A DNA stretch of 64,000 nt from Cohnella sp. OV330 (GTDB taxonomy: Bacteria > Bacillota > Bacilli > Paenibacillales > Paenibacillaceae), in NCBI RefSeq assembly GCF_900112065.1, contig NZ_FOKE01000008.1, positions 305,798-369,797 of the forward strand. Direction: 5' to 3'. A model generated the notes under the pieces. It was not told the origin of the DNA. It worked only from the letters and a program-made list of their open reading frames with translations, and ran no database searches. The position numbers and the translations under genes were made by a program. This document shows positions 1 through 7,994 of this stretch, piece after piece (position 1 is the first letter of the stretch; each line of letters starts with the position of its first letter).

Positions 1-1
1 A

Positions 2-100
2 GAGCCTTTTGTCTATCGTCCGGACGGGGTACTCGCACTCGGCGAGCGGACGGCGTCGGACACGTTCCGTTATCCTCATTTACAATATTGGCGCGATTAA
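2..100 (+). CDS. 3' end of an unidentified protein (partial)
   Basis: An open frame runs from the window edge to a TAA at 98-100 and encodes 32 residues ending in HLQYWRD. A strong intrinsic terminator follows 24 bases later, which supports this being the true end of a plus-strand gene. The fragment is rich in aromatic and charged residues, but I recognise no family, and the start lies outside the window. Confidence 0.5.
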   Translation, partial: EPFVYRPDGVLALGERTASDTFRYPHLQYWRD

Positions 101-123
101 TCCAACGTTTGCTCGTCTTCGAG

Positions 124-148
124 GCCGGTGCGCTGCACCGGCTTTTTT
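124..148 (+). terminator. Rho-independent terminator
   Basis: A perfect 8-bp stem (GCCGGTGC / GCACCGGC) with a 3-nt loop is followed by six T residues. It ends the partial gene at the left edge. Confidence 0.85.
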
Positions 149-236
149 ACGTCGATTGATGCGATAGGACAGATTCGATAAAATGGATCGAGATTCATCG
201 ACCGATCGAATGATTCAGGAAACGAGGACGATTGAA

Positions 237-728
237 ATGATTAAATTGCGAAACGTACGCGCCTCAGATTTAGAACAGCTCGTACGGATTGAAAATGAAG
301 GATTTTCACAAGCGGAAGCGGCCTCGAAAGAAGCCTTTGCGGAGAGAATCCGGCTGATCCCCGATACTTTTATCGTGGCGGAACGAGAAGGACAAATACT
401 CGGCTATATCAACGGCCCGATCATCGGTCAGCCGTACATAACGGACGATCTATTCAAAGAGATCAAGACGAACCCGAAGAACGGAGGCTATCAAAGCGTA
501 CTCGGTCTGGCCGTATCCAAGGAAGCCAGAGGTCAGGGAATCGCGAAGCTTTTACTGAAGAAGTGGGAGGAGCTGGCGCAAGTAAACGAAAGGGAAGGCA
601 TCACGCTTACGTGCAAAGAAGATTTGGTAGCCTTTTACGAGAAACAGGGGTTCGTGAATCGCGGCAGATCCGAATCGCAGCATGGCGGCGTCGTCTGGTA
701 CGACTTGGTTAAGTTAAGAATTCATTAA
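237..728 (+). CDS. GNAT family N-acetyltransferase
   Basis: A 163-residue acetyl-CoA-dependent N-acetyltransferase of the GNAT fold. The acetyl-CoA-binding motif A is visible at about residues 88-106 (VLGLAVSKEARGQGIAKLL, with the R-G-Q-G-I-A pyrophosphate loop at 98-103). A C-terminal 'AFYEKQGF' element corresponds to motif B. Length and layout resemble small-amine (AANAT/spermidine type) acetyltransferases; the substrate cannot be told. The frame is open back to an ATG at 183, but the ATG at 237 has a GAGGA-like ribosome site 8 nt upstream and begins at the usual MIKLRNV-type N-terminus, so I chose it. It stands alone, with no obvious operon partner. Confidence 0.85.
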   Translation: MIKLRNVRASDLEQLVRIENEGFSQAEAASKEAFAERIRLIPDTFIVAEREGQILGYINGPIIGQPYITDDLFKEIKTNPKNGGYQSVLGLAVSKEARGQGIAKLLLKKWEELAQVNEREGITLTCKEDLVAFYEKQGFVNRGRSESQHGGVVWYDLVKLRIH

Positions 729-809
729 TAAAATCAATGTCGAATTTTAAGAATGAATTCGTATTGTCGGAGTCGGCAATGAATTTCGATTCCGAAAGAA
801 GGTAGCGGC

Positions 810-1427
810 ATGAAGCATAACCGAAAGCTATTCATACCTGCAGCCATCGCGCTTCTAGCCGGTCTTGCTATGATTTTGTACGCCTATTTCGGGGTTGCCC
901 ATCAAGGAACCGCGCACGGCGGACCGGCACCCGTCAAACTTCCTGCCGGCGCGAGTCGCGGAGAGCGGGGAAGCGAAGGCATTTTCAGGACGCTGGGTAC
1001 GATCGCCGTCTGGTGCTCGGCCGTCAGCTATGCGTGGCTGCGACTGAAAAAGAAACGCAAATCGCCATCGTCGTTGGTGAAAAAGCTCGTTCCGCTGTTC
1101 AATCGGCTGCACCAACCGGCCGCCTATGCGGCATTGTTACTCATTGCTGCTCACGGTATTTATTTTCTGACGCAGTCCGTTATCAAGGACGATACGTACA
1201 CAGGATTAGCGGCATTTGTATTGTTGCTGTCTTTGGCGGTTTACGGCTATTTGATCCGGCGACTTAAGAGCAAATATACGCGCAAAATCCATTTTGGGCT
1301 GGCAACCGCATTTGGCGCAGCCGCGTTCATTCATGCCGGAGGCTCCGCCATCCTCGCGGGATTAAGCATCGTCGTATTCTGGGGGCTTATTGAATTCGTA
1401 GAACGGAAGGCTTCTTCTCAATTCTAA
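810..1427 (+). CDS. Small membrane protein with four-His heme-b pattern (ferric-reductase-like)
   Basis: A 205-residue integral membrane protein. It has an N-terminal hydrophobic helix (about 8-30), an extracytoplasmic loop, and four further hydrophobic helices. Two histidine pairs with H-x13-H spacing, H101/H115 and H161/H175, lie on two helices. That is the pattern of b-type heme ligation in ferric reductase-like and cytochrome b561-like transmembrane domains. There is no FAD or NAD domain, so it would need a separate electron donor. The AAGAAGG ribosome site sits just before the ATG. It is followed by a bidirectional terminator, so it is probably monocistronic. The heme role is inferred from the His pattern only. 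Confidence 0.6.
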   Translation: MKHNRKLFIPAAIALLAGLAMILYAYFGVAHQGTAHGGPAPVKLPAGASRGERGSEGIFRTLGTIAVWCSAVSYAWLRLKKKRKSPSSLVKKLVPLFNRLHQPAAYAALLLIAAHGIYFLTQSVIKDDTYTGLAAFVLLLSLAVYGYLIRRLKSKYTRKIHFGLATAFGAAAFIHAGGSAILAGLSIVVFWGLIEFVERKASSQF

Positions 1428-1442
1428 AGAAGGGCTTTATAC

Positions 1443-1487
1443 AATAAAACGCTTTGTTCGGTCAAATGCCGAACAAAGCGTTTTATT
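1443..1487. terminator. Bidirectional intrinsic terminator
   Basis: A 19-bp perfect inverted repeat (1443-1461 / 1469-1487, 7-nt loop) has an A-rich left arm and a T-rich right arm. It lies between two convergent genes and can serve both. Confidence 0.9.
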
Positions 1488-1506
1488 CATTGGCCTGCGT
1501 CGCATC

Positions 1507-2493
1507 TTATAGATTGACGCTGCTCATCGAGGCTTCCGGATATCGCATGCCGAAGGTTGTTCCGCGCGGCGCTGCGTCGTCGATCCGCGCAAGATCCGTT
1601 TTCGTAAGCTCGACCTCAAGCGCGCCCACGTTCTCTTCCAGGTATTTAATCCGCTTCGTGCCGGGAATCGGCACGATGTCGTCGCCTTGCGCCAACAGCC
1701 AGGCCAGCGCCAGCTGGGACGGTTCGCAGCCTTTCTCCGCGGCCAGCTCGGCGACCCGATCGACGAGGTCCAGATTGCGCCTGAAGTTGTCGCCCTGGAA
1801 GCGAGGAGAGAAGCGGCGGTAATCGTCCTCTGCCAGATCCTCGAATTTGCGAATCTGCCCGGTTAGAAATCCGCGGCCAAGCGGGCTGTAAGGCACGAAG
1901 CCGATGCCGAGCTTCCGGCATGCGATCAGGATATCGTCTTCGACGTCGCGGCTCCATAGCGAATATTCCGTCTGGAGCGCAGCGATCGGATGGACGGCAG
2001 CCGCCCGGCGAAGGGTGGCCGGCGCCGCTTCGGACATGCCGAGATACCGAACCTTGCCTTCGCGCACCAGCTCGGCCATCGCGCCGATCGTCTCTTCGAT
2101 CGGCGTATTCGGATCGACGCGATGCTGATAGTAGAGATCGATGTAGTCGACGCCGAGACGGCGCAAGCTCGCTTCGCAGGCGGCTCTGACGTATTCCGGA
2201 CGACCATTGATGCCGAGGTGCTTGCCGTCCTCGCTTCGCATGTTGCCGAACTTCGTCGCTACTACGACTTTGTCGCGTCGTCCCTTGAGCGCTCTGCCAA
2301 GTAGCTCTTCATTTTTGCCCACGCCGTACATATCCGCCGTATCCAGCAGATCGATGCCCAGTTCCAGCGCGCGGTCGATCGTGCGCAGGGACTCTTCGTC
2401 GTCCCTGCCGCCGTAGAAGTCGGACATGCCCATGCAGCCAAGTCCGAGCGCCGATACTTCAAGGCCGCTCTTTCCCAATCTTCTTCGCTTCAT
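1507..2493 (-). CDS. Aldo/keto reductase
   Basis: A 328-residue NADPH-dependent oxidoreductase of the AKR (beta/alpha)8 family. The catalytic tetrad is in place: D51 and Y56 in LLDTADMYG, K81 in VVATKFG, and H124 in LYYQHRVD. The C-terminal 'PIPGTKRIKYLEEN' stretch is the NADP 2'-phosphate-binding segment. Length is normal for the family, and it resembles the AKR13-like bacterial reductases that act on a broad range of aldehydes. The ATG at 2493 is preceded by an AGGAGAGG ribosome site. It is divergent from an AraC-type regulator 183 bp away, a common arrangement in which the regulator controls the reductase. Confidence 0.93.
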   Translation of the reverse strand: MKRRRLGKSGLEVSALGLGCMGMSDFYGGRDDEESLRTIDRALELGIDLLDTADMYGVGKNEELLGRALKGRRDKVVVATKFGNMRSEDGKHLGINGRPEYVRAACEASLRRLGVDYIDLYYQHRVDPNTPIEETIGAMAELVREGKVRYLGMSEAAPATLRRAAAVHPIAALQTEYSLWSRDVEDDILIACRKLGIGFVPYSPLGRGFLTGQIRKFEDLAEDDYRRFSPRFQGDNFRRNLDLVDRVAELAAEKGCEPSQLALAWLLAQGDDIVPIPGTKRIKYLEENVGALEVELTKTDLARIDDAAPRGTTFGMRYPEASMSSVNL

Positions 2494-2629
2494 CTTCGTT
2501 TCCGCCTCTCCTGATCAAGTTCGTTCAAGCTACACCCTTATTATGCGACGATAGGCAGCGGATGAGGTAGCCGGATCGTACCAAGTTGTTGCCTAATCCT
2601 CCAATCGGGCGAATGGCGCCATCGTTCGG

Positions 2630-2638
2630 TGATATACT
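2630..2638 (+). promoter_or_regulatory. Extended -10 promoter of the AraC-type gene
   Basis: TG-A-TATACT matches an extended -10 element. It lies 38 bp upstream of the AraC-type start codon. No convincing -35 box is visible at the right spacing, so activator dependence is possible. Confidence 0.5.
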
Positions 2639-2675
2639 ATCCTTAACCAATTAGACATGACACGGAGGGAAAAGG

Positions 2676-3653
2676 ATGCCGCAATCGCAGGTCGCAGCTC
2701 CGCTGTCTCAAGCCGACCCTGAAGGGCCATCGCCGGGATACGATCAACCGATCGCCGACAAGCTCGCCAAGTTGGCCGGGCTGATCGAAAAACATACGGG
2801 CAGTGACGGCGTATTCCGAACGGCCGTTCCTTCGCTTCATTTGATCCGAACCTCGAAGTCGACGATGCCCGTCCATACGATTTACGAGCCCGCGGTCGTC
2901 ATCGTCGCCAGAGGCACGAAGGTCGTGATGCTTGGCGGAGACAGCTATACATATGGTCCTTCGGCGCACTTCGTTGTTTCGGTCGACCTGCCGGTCACCT
3001 CGCGGCTGCTGCAGGCTTCCGCAGAGTCGCCGTACCTCTGCCTGCGGCTTGGACTGGACCCGGCCCAAGTGCTCGAAGTGATGAAAGGCGCGGAGCTGGA
3101 GGGAGAGGACGAAAGGGAGTCAAAGCGGGGCGCGTTCGTCGAACAGACAAGTCCCGCCCTGCTTGATGCTGCGGTCAGGCTCGTTCGATTGCTGGATTCG
3201 CCGCGCGAAATTTCATATTTGGCGCCGCTGGTCATCCGCGAAATGTACTTTAGATTATTAAGCGGAAGCCAAGGGGGCGCCTTCAGGCAAATTGCCCTGG
3301 CCGGAAGCGGCACAAGCCGGATCGCCGGCGTCATCGCCCGCATCAAGCGGGACTATGCCCAACCGCTTCATATCGGCGAGCTCGCGCGAATGGCCCATAT
3401 GGGGCCGTCGTCGCTGCACCGCTACTTTAAGGAATTGACGGCGCTCAGCCCGCTGCAATACCAGAAACGGCTACGCCTTCAGGAGGCGCGCCGGCTGCTC
3501 CTGTCCGAATCCGTCGATGCCGCCGATGCCGCCTACCGCGTCGGTTACGAGAGCCCGTCGCAATTCAGCCGCGAATACGCGCGGCTGTTCGGTCTGCCGC
3601 CGATCAGCGACATCAAGAGGCTGCGGGAAGAAACGGAGCAGGGGATCGGCTGA
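2676..3653 (+). CDS. AraC family transcriptional regulator (AraC_N type)
   Basis: A 325-residue regulator. The N-terminal sensory domain (about residues 30-190) has the 'VHTIYEPAVVIVARGTK' and 'YLCLRLGLDP' signatures of the AraC-type N-terminal cupin-like domain, often found next to aldo/keto reductases or alcohol dehydrogenases. The C-terminal part (about 215-315) holds two helix-turn-helix units, ending in the AraC motif 'AAYRVGYESPSQFSREYARLFG'. The start is set by a GGAGGG ribosome site 6 nt before the ATG. It is divergent from the aldo/keto reductase, its likely target; the effector is unknown. Confidence 0.92.
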   Translation: MPQSQVAAPLSQADPEGPSPGYDQPIADKLAKLAGLIEKHTGSDGVFRTAVPSLHLIRTSKSTMPVHTIYEPAVVIVARGTKVVMLGGDSYTYGPSAHFVVSVDLPVTSRLLQASAESPYLCLRLGLDPAQVLEVMKGAELEGEDERESKRGAFVEQTSPALLDAAVRLVRLLDSPREISYLAPLVIREMYFRLLSGSQGGAFRQIALAGSGTSRIAGVIARIKRDYAQPLHIGELARMAHMGPSSLHRYFKELTALSPLQYQKRLRLQEARRLLLSESVDAADAAYRVGYESPSQFSREYARLFGLPPISDIKRLREETEQGIG

Positions 3654-3672
3654 TCGTAAAACAGAATGATAG

Positions 3673-3909
3673 TTAGCGACATTAAGTATTGGGGCGTTTA
3701 AGGATGCCGTATTCTATCGCGAATATCAAATGCCCGATAACCGGCTGGCCGTCGAAGCAGCCGAATTATTGCGCGATCATGGAGACGAAAGTGGAGGGGC
3801 CAATGCGGCCCGCGACTTTTTGCGAAGCCGCGGGGTTCCGGAGGAATCCATCAGGTTGGTGTGGGATGCGGTAGCTCTGCACGTGCTCCATTCCAGATGG
3901 GAAGATTAA
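3673..3909 (+). pseudogene. Decayed HD-domain (cyanamide-hydratase-like) gene fragment
   Basis: One frame, open from 3673 to a TAA at 3907-3909, reads as two joined pieces of an HD-domain hydrolase. The N-terminal-like stretch is FYREYQMPDNRLAVEAAELL. The second is an internal stretch typical of the cyanamide hydratase-like HD family (GANAARDFLRSRGVPEE, then VWDAVALH). The segment that would carry the HD metal-binding residues is missing between them, and there is no start codon with a ribosome site. I read this as a remnant with an internal deletion. The family assignment is from memory of the motif and is moderate. Confidence 0.5.
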
Positions 3910-3935
3910 ACGTATATTTCCAAATGGTTTAAACG

Positions 3936-3986
3936 AATAAGCTCCCCTCAAGATTCTTGTCGAATCGAAAGGGAAGCTTATTTTTA
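3936..3986. terminator. Hairpin between remnant gene and collagen-like gene
   Basis: AATAAGCTCCCCT pairs with AGGGAAGCTTATT apart from one mismatch, and a T-run follows on the plus strand. It sits downstream of both the HD remnant (plus) and the collagen-like gene (minus), so it may serve either. Confidence 0.6.
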
Positions 3987-4020
3987 TTCGATATATTTTC
4001 AAACGTTGATCCGTGAGGGA

Positions 4021-4716
4021 TTAACCCAATCTCTCGATGAGAAGAGACGCGCTCGTGACAGGCGTGCCGCCGCCGATGCTCGCTTGCAAGGTCTGGGCGC
4101 CCATATTGTCGATCCGATTTAAAGTCAGCGTTCGGCCGGCTGTCAGCAAGGCTACGACTTGACCCGGATAGGGCTGGTTGCCCGCGCCCGAACCGTAATT
4201 GCTGCAGGGGACAAGTGCCGGCGGGGTCGGACCTGCGCCATCCGGGTCGAAGAACAAGCCGAAAGCGGAGTCGCCGGCCGTCGGGAATACTTCCCACGTG
4301 ATGCGATAAAATCCGGTCGTTAAAATGTTAACGGTCGAAGGTGGCGTGAAGGAAACGTCCGCGGAAATGATCACCGAGTCGTTAAACGTAACGGCCCCGC
4401 CTTGCGCGCCAGGCGAGGGGGCGGCGGCGATCTCCTGATCGACCGAGCTGCAGAGAAAGGCGAACGAAGCCGGGGCTACGGGGCCCACGGGTCCGGTAGG
4501 GCCTTGCGGTCCGGCAGGCCCTTGCGGTCCGGTTGGACCTAGCGGTCCGGCAGGCCCTTGCGGTCCGGTTGGACCTAGCGGTCCGGCAGGCCCCTGCGGT
4601 CCTTGCGGCCCTTGCGCGCCTGTGGCCCCGGTCAATCCTTGCGCCCCTTGAGGACCTTGTGGTCCTTGGGGTCCTTGCGGCCCGGGAGGGCCTGGAGGAC
4701 CTGGTAATTTACCCAT
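4021..4716 (-). CDS. Collagen-like (BclA-type) spore surface protein
   Basis: A 231-residue protein with about 25 Gly-X-Y triplets (residues 5-78, mostly GPQ, GPA, GPT). A roughly 150-residue C-terminal beta-rich domain follows, resembling the C1q/TNF-like trimerisation domain of exosporium protein BclA. Such proteins form hair-like filaments on the spore surface. There is no signal peptide, as expected for a protein made in the mother cell. The ATG is preceded by AAAGGAG. The repeat DNA is itself a 36-bp tandem array, so repeat number is likely to vary between strains. Its neighbours include other spore-envelope genes. A phage tail-fibre origin is the alternative, but no phage genes are nearby. 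Confidence 0.8.
   Translation of the reverse strand: MGKLPGPPGPPGPQGPQGPQGPQGAQGLTGATGAQGPQGPQGPAGPLGPTGPQGPAGPLGPTGPQGPAGPQGPTGPVGPVAPASFAFLCSSVDQEIAAAPSPGAQGGAVTFNDSVIISADVSFTPPSTVNILTTGFYRITWEVFPTAGDSAFGLFFDPDGAGPTPPALVPCSNYGSGAGNQPYPGQVVALLTAGRTLTLNRIDNMGAQTLQASIGGGTPVTSASLLIERLG
4508..4600 (-). repeat. 36-bp tandem repeat inside the collagen-like gene
   Basis: Two identical 36-bp units (4508-4543 and 4544-4579) and the start of a third encode the 12-residue block GPAGPLGPTGPQ. Perfect identity at DNA level points to recent slippage or unequal exchange. Confidence 0.9.
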
Positions 4717-4921
4717 GAGTTACGTGCACGCTCCTTTATGATGGATCGGACTGAAATAAACCTCATATCAGTGTCCGCAATTACCCTATTCCGTTCAAAA
4801 TCGACGCGTGCTTATTCGAGACGCTTATTTTTGCGACGCTTTGTATTGTTGTCCATGCAATACAGGAGAGGCTCTCATACCTTAATCTTACGAACTTAGC
4901 GATTCTGGACGGAGGTCGACC

Positions 4922-5962
4922 ATGACGATTAAAACAGGATTCGTAGGCATACTTGTTGCGAATCGCGCGCAAAGAAAACCCATTCTTAGCCAATATATGT
5001 CAAACAACGCGACAGGCGCAAAGTTATTTTCCTTCACGCCTTCGTCGATCGATTGGAAAAGCCGAACGATCGTCGGATTGCGGTGCGTCCGGGGCAGATG
5101 GATGACCGGGCGATTTCCTTTTCCCCAGGTCGTGTATAATCGCTGTTACCGCTCCGATCCTGATTTCATTCACAGACTGGGGTCGACGATCGGAGAAGAT
5201 CGTTTATTTAATCACATTAATCAATTGAACAAGCTCGATGTCTTCAATAAACTGAATCGGTGGCTGTCGAACCATCTGCCGGAGACGGTTCCTTTTGAAG
5301 AATCGAACGTACTGAGCATGTTAGAGCGTCATAAGGAGATTTATTTAAAACCGCTTTACGGCTGCATGGGCAAAGGCGTGTACCGGGCGGAGATGAATCA
5401 TGCGGGAGAAGTCCGCGCGGGACAGCATTATTTCGCGCCTAAAACGGTGACGAACGATTTACGGCTATTTAACGATCATATGAAAGAGTTGGTCGATTCG
5501 ACGCCTTATATCGTGCAAAAGGGAATCCCGATTCGCCAAATCGACGGGCAGGTGTTCGATATCCGGGCGCTCGTCCAGAAGAACGAACAGGGGCTGTGGT
5601 CCGTCACCAACCTCGTAAGCCGGATCGCATACAGAGGCAGCTTTAATACGAGTATCTTCATAAAAACTTGCCTGACTCAAGACATTCTTAAGAAGCTTTA
5701 TCCGCCTGAACAGGTCCGAAGGATCGTGACATCCATTTACGACGTCAGCCTTCGAACGGCGGAGATCATCGACATGGAGACCGATTATCGCCTTGGAGAA
5801 TTCAGCGTCGACGTCGCGTTGGACGGCGATGCGCATCCCTGGATCATCGAACTGAACGGCAAGCCCCAGAAAACGCTATACAAGGGAATCCCGAATCGAT
5901 CGATCGTTTATCAGCGTCCGCTGCAATACGCGAAGTATTTGAGCGAAAAGCCGTCTCGGTAA
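4922..5962 (+). CDS. yheC: YheC/YheD family spore coat-associated ATP-grasp protein
   Basis: A 346-residue protein of the YheC/D family, endospore coat-associated proteins with an ATP-grasp fold. The N-terminal region (about 1-95) is the variable part. The ATP-grasp core follows, with 'IYLKPLYGCMGKGVYR' (about 140-155, the ATP-binding lysine and glycine loop), 'YIVQKGIPIRQIDGQVFDIRALVQ' (185-210), and the metal-binding 'EFSVDVALDG' and 'WIIELNGKP' near 300-320. The substrate ligated in this family is not established here. A GGAGGT site lies 6 nt before the ATG. The stop codon overlaps the start of a small ORF (TAATG), followed by cwlJ, which suggests one sporulation transcript. The symbol reflects the family; YheC versus YheD is not resolved. 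Confidence 0.85.
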   Translation: MTIKTGFVGILVANRAQRKPILSQYMSNNATGAKLFSFTPSSIDWKSRTIVGLRCVRGRWMTGRFPFPQVVYNRCYRSDPDFIHRLGSTIGEDRLFNHINQLNKLDVFNKLNRWLSNHLPETVPFEESNVLSMLERHKEIYLKPLYGCMGKGVYRAEMNHAGEVRAGQHYFAPKTVTNDLRLFNDHMKELVDSTPYIVQKGIPIRQIDGQVFDIRALVQKNEQGLWSVTNLVSRIAYRGSFNTSIFIKTCLTQDILKKLYPPEQVRRIVTSIYDVSLRTAEIIDMETDYRLGEFSVDVALDGDAHPWIIELNGKPQKTLYKGIPNRSIVYQRPLQYAKYLSEKPSR

Positions 5963-6084
5963 TGCTCAGTATATGGGTAGATGCTTGGACGCGTGACGAA
6001 GCGCGCCAATGGAATATCGATGCCGACAGAGTCACATATCCGCTTCGCCTCCAATATGATGAGCCTAGAAAGCTAAAGAGGTGA
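5962..6084 (+). CDS. Candidate 40-residue protein translationally coupled to yheC
   Basis: An ORF whose ATG overlaps the yheC stop (TAATG) and which ends 4 bases before the cwlJ start. The cwlJ ribosome site (AAAGAGG) lies within its last codons. The product begins MLSIWVDAWTRDEARQWN and is charged and aromatic-rich with no membrane segment. I recognise no family. The gap-free packing favours a real coding sequence, but its size makes chance possible. Confidence 0.45.
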   Translation: MLSIWVDAWTRDEARQWNIDADRVTYPLRLQYDEPRKLKR

Positions 6085-6088
6085 GCTC

Positions 6089-6532
6089 ATGGCAGTCGTA
6101 AAAGCCAGGCAACAGGATATCGACATGTTGGCAAGGCTGCTTCGCGCAGAAGCCGAGACCGAAGGCGAGACGGGCATGCTCCTCGTTGGAAACGTGGGCA
6201 TCAACCGGATTCGAGCGAACTGCTCCGACTTTAAAGGAATCCGTACCATCCCCCAAATGATCAACCAACCGCATGCGTTCGAAGCGTTGCAGCATGGAAT
6301 GTACTATCAAAGCGCAAGGGATCGGGAACGCCGTCTGGCGCAACGGGCGGTGAACGGGGAGCGGAGTTGGCCGGCCGAATTCTCGCTTTGGTATTTCCGC
6401 CCGGGTTCGTTCGAAAATCCCGGGCCCTGTCCGCCGACCTGGTATGATCAGCCGCTCGTAGGACGATGGAAGAAGCACTGCTTTTATCAACCGACCGTAG
6501 AAGAATGCGAAAATGTTTTTAATACGTTTTAA
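6089..6532 (+). CDS. cwlJ: Cell wall hydrolase, CwlJ/SleB type
   Basis: A 147-residue cortex-lytic enzyme of the Hydrolase_2 family. It consists only of the catalytic domain, as in CwlJ (about 142 aa), and lacks the signal peptide and peptidoglycan-binding domain of SleB. The conserved N-terminal helix 'LARLLRAEAETEGETGM' carries the family's catalytic glutamate, followed by 'VGINRI'. The C-terminal 'WYFRPG....PPTWYDQPLVGRWKKHCFY' matches the SleB/CwlJ end. CwlJ sits in the coat and is activated during germination. It follows the yheC-like gene and the 40-residue ORF. No gerQ-like gene, its usual partner in Bacillus, is visible nearby. The stop overlaps the convergent cupin gene by 4 bases. 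Confidence 0.88.
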   Translation: MAVVKARQQDIDMLARLLRAEAETEGETGMLLVGNVGINRIRANCSDFKGIRTIPQMINQPHAFEALQHGMYYQSARDRERRLAQRAVNGERSWPAEFSLWYFRPGSFENPGPCPPTWYDQPLVGRWKKHCFYQPTVEECENVFNTF

Positions 6533-7143
6533 AATGGGATCGGCTGGACCGGATAAGACGGTGCTGCATGCGCTTGAATGCGAGGCTGCGCCTGCCGGAC
6601 AGCCGATTTTCCGCAGTTTGCGGGCGGTCCGATCGTCGTTGTATCCGTGATCGGTGCGAGAGCGGCGGTGATTTGGGCTTCGTCCAGACAATAAGTATGG
6701 GCAAGTATATTTCTGGGCGCGAGTCGCAGAAAATCCGATACGGCGATGAATTCCGGCGTCGGAGCATCGAAGATCGCGATGATGTGCGTATGGTTCTCCG
6801 TAGCGATCTCCCAGTGGAACCAGCCCTGCGGTATGAGGGCCACCTGACCCGACCTGAGGGTGAAGTTGCGAACTTCTTTGGTAAACGGATTGAGAATCGA
6901 AACGACGGCTCCTCCCGAAACCAGATAGACAAGCTCTGAAGCGTTCTGATGGATGTGCGGCTCCACCACGTTGCCCGCGGACAAATAAATATCCAGCAGC
7001 GATGCATTGCCAAGCGTATTCAATTGTTGAACGCCGAGCGTATTGATAAAGTTGGCGCTGTCTTTGGTAAAAGTCCGGTTTTGGTTTACGTCGTACGCGA
7101 ACTGCACGTTGGGAGAAGTAAAATCCATATACGAAACGGCCAA
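6529..7143 (-). CDS. Cupin domain protein, probably spore-associated
   Basis: A 204-residue protein with a single cupin barrel at about residues 45-135. Metal-binding motif 1 is visible as 'GNVVEPHIHQNASELVYLVSG' (with H-x-H and the glutamate), and motif 2 as 'GQVALIPQGWFHW'. The layout recalls oxalate-decarboxylase-like spore coat proteins. The last 40 residues are a low-complexity, Pro/Gln/Ala-rich tail. It lies convergent with cwlJ with overlapping stop codons and close to a collagen-like and a YheC-type gene, so a coat role is inferred. Enzymatic activity is uncertain. Confidence 0.75.
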   Translation of the reverse strand: MAVSYMDFTSPNVQFAYDVNQNRTFTKDSANFINTLGVQQLNTLGNASLLDIYLSAGNVVEPHIHQNASELVYLVSGGAVVSILNPFTKEVRNFTLRSGQVALIPQGWFHWEIATENHTHIIAIFDAPTPEFIAVSDFLRLAPRNILAHTYCLDEAQITAALAPITDTTTIGPPANCGKSAVRQAQPRIQAHAAPSYPVQPIPF

Positions 7144-7288
7144 AAGATGTTTCCTCCTGTCTTCGCTAGAAGCGCATTTTTTCTCCTATTTTCACGATAT
7201 GAGTCGAGAGCTCGCTATATACGTCAATTGTTCGAATGAAATCCAAGCATCTGGTCATGATAAGGGAAAATTAAACGGGGTATGGGAA

Positions 7289-7978
7289 ATGAGCCGATAC
7301 CGATCTAAGCTTTGGGGCAGTATCATCCTCTGCTTTTCGTTCCTAACCTTCGTGCCGATACATACGCATGCGAACCCGGCGCTTCCGATCGTCAAAGATA
7401 CAGGCCTTATTACGATTGAGGTGTTCCCTCAGCGGCATCGGTTATTGGTTTACATGGACCATATTCCATACAAAAGCTTCCCGGTCGCGGTCGGTAATCC
7501 TTCTACGCCTACGCCCGTTGGAGAGTACATCGTTACCTATAAGGGGAAAAATTGGGGTCCTTCGTTCGGTTCGCGTTGGATCGGCTTGAACGTGCCCTGG
7601 GGCGTATACGGAATTCACGGCACCAACAAGCCGTTCTCCATCGGCCAACATGCCAGCCACGGCTGTATTCGAATGCGAAATCGGGATGTCGAGGAATTAT
7701 ACGAGATTATTCCCGTCGGGACAAAAGTGACCATATTCGGCCATGTGCTCGGAGAAGCGAGTCAAGAGCTGAGATCGATTAGCGAAGGGGACGTCGGCGC
7801 TGTCGTTCAGCTCGTTCAAAACCGATTGCAAAGCGCAGGTTATTTCAACGGACCCTGCGACGGCAGATTCAGGCATTCCACGACAAACGCGCTAAAAAAA
7901 TTCCAGCGTCAAAACGGTCTCATCCCGAGTGGCGTCGTCACGCTGACCGTGTACGAAAAATTAGGTCTGTTGGAATAA
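7289..7978 (+). CDS. L,D-transpeptidase with C-terminal peptidoglycan-binding domain
   Basis: A 229-residue exported enzyme. Residues 1-28 form a Sec signal peptide (SKLWGSIILCFSFLTF...THA). The YkuD catalytic domain follows (about 40-152), with the H-G-T at 110-112 and the active-site 'SHGCIRMRNRD' motif, cysteine C126. A PG_binding_1 domain occupies residues 168-226 ('VVQLVQNRLQSAGYFNGPCDG...FQRQNGL'). It would form L,D (3-3) cross-links or attach proteins in the wall, possibly in the spore. The frame is open to 7043, but the ATG at 7289 gives a proper signal peptide and has a GGGG-containing site upstream, so I start there. A strong terminator follows. Confidence 0.88.
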   Translation: MSRYRSKLWGSIILCFSFLTFVPIHTHANPALPIVKDTGLITIEVFPQRHRLLVYMDHIPYKSFPVAVGNPSTPTPVGEYIVTYKGKNWGPSFGSRWIGLNVPWGVYGIHGTNKPFSIGQHASHGCIRMRNRDVEELYEIIPVGTKVTIFGHVLGEASQELRSISEGDVGAVVQLVQNRLQSAGYFNGPCDGRFRHSTTNALKKFQRQNGLIPSGVVTLTVYEKLGLLE

Positions 7979-7994
7979 CGTCCGACGTGCCATT

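Noticed and set aside
4021..4716. Collagen-like gene as part of a prophage tail
   Set aside because: No capsid, portal, terminase or lysis genes are nearby, while several spore-envelope genes are.
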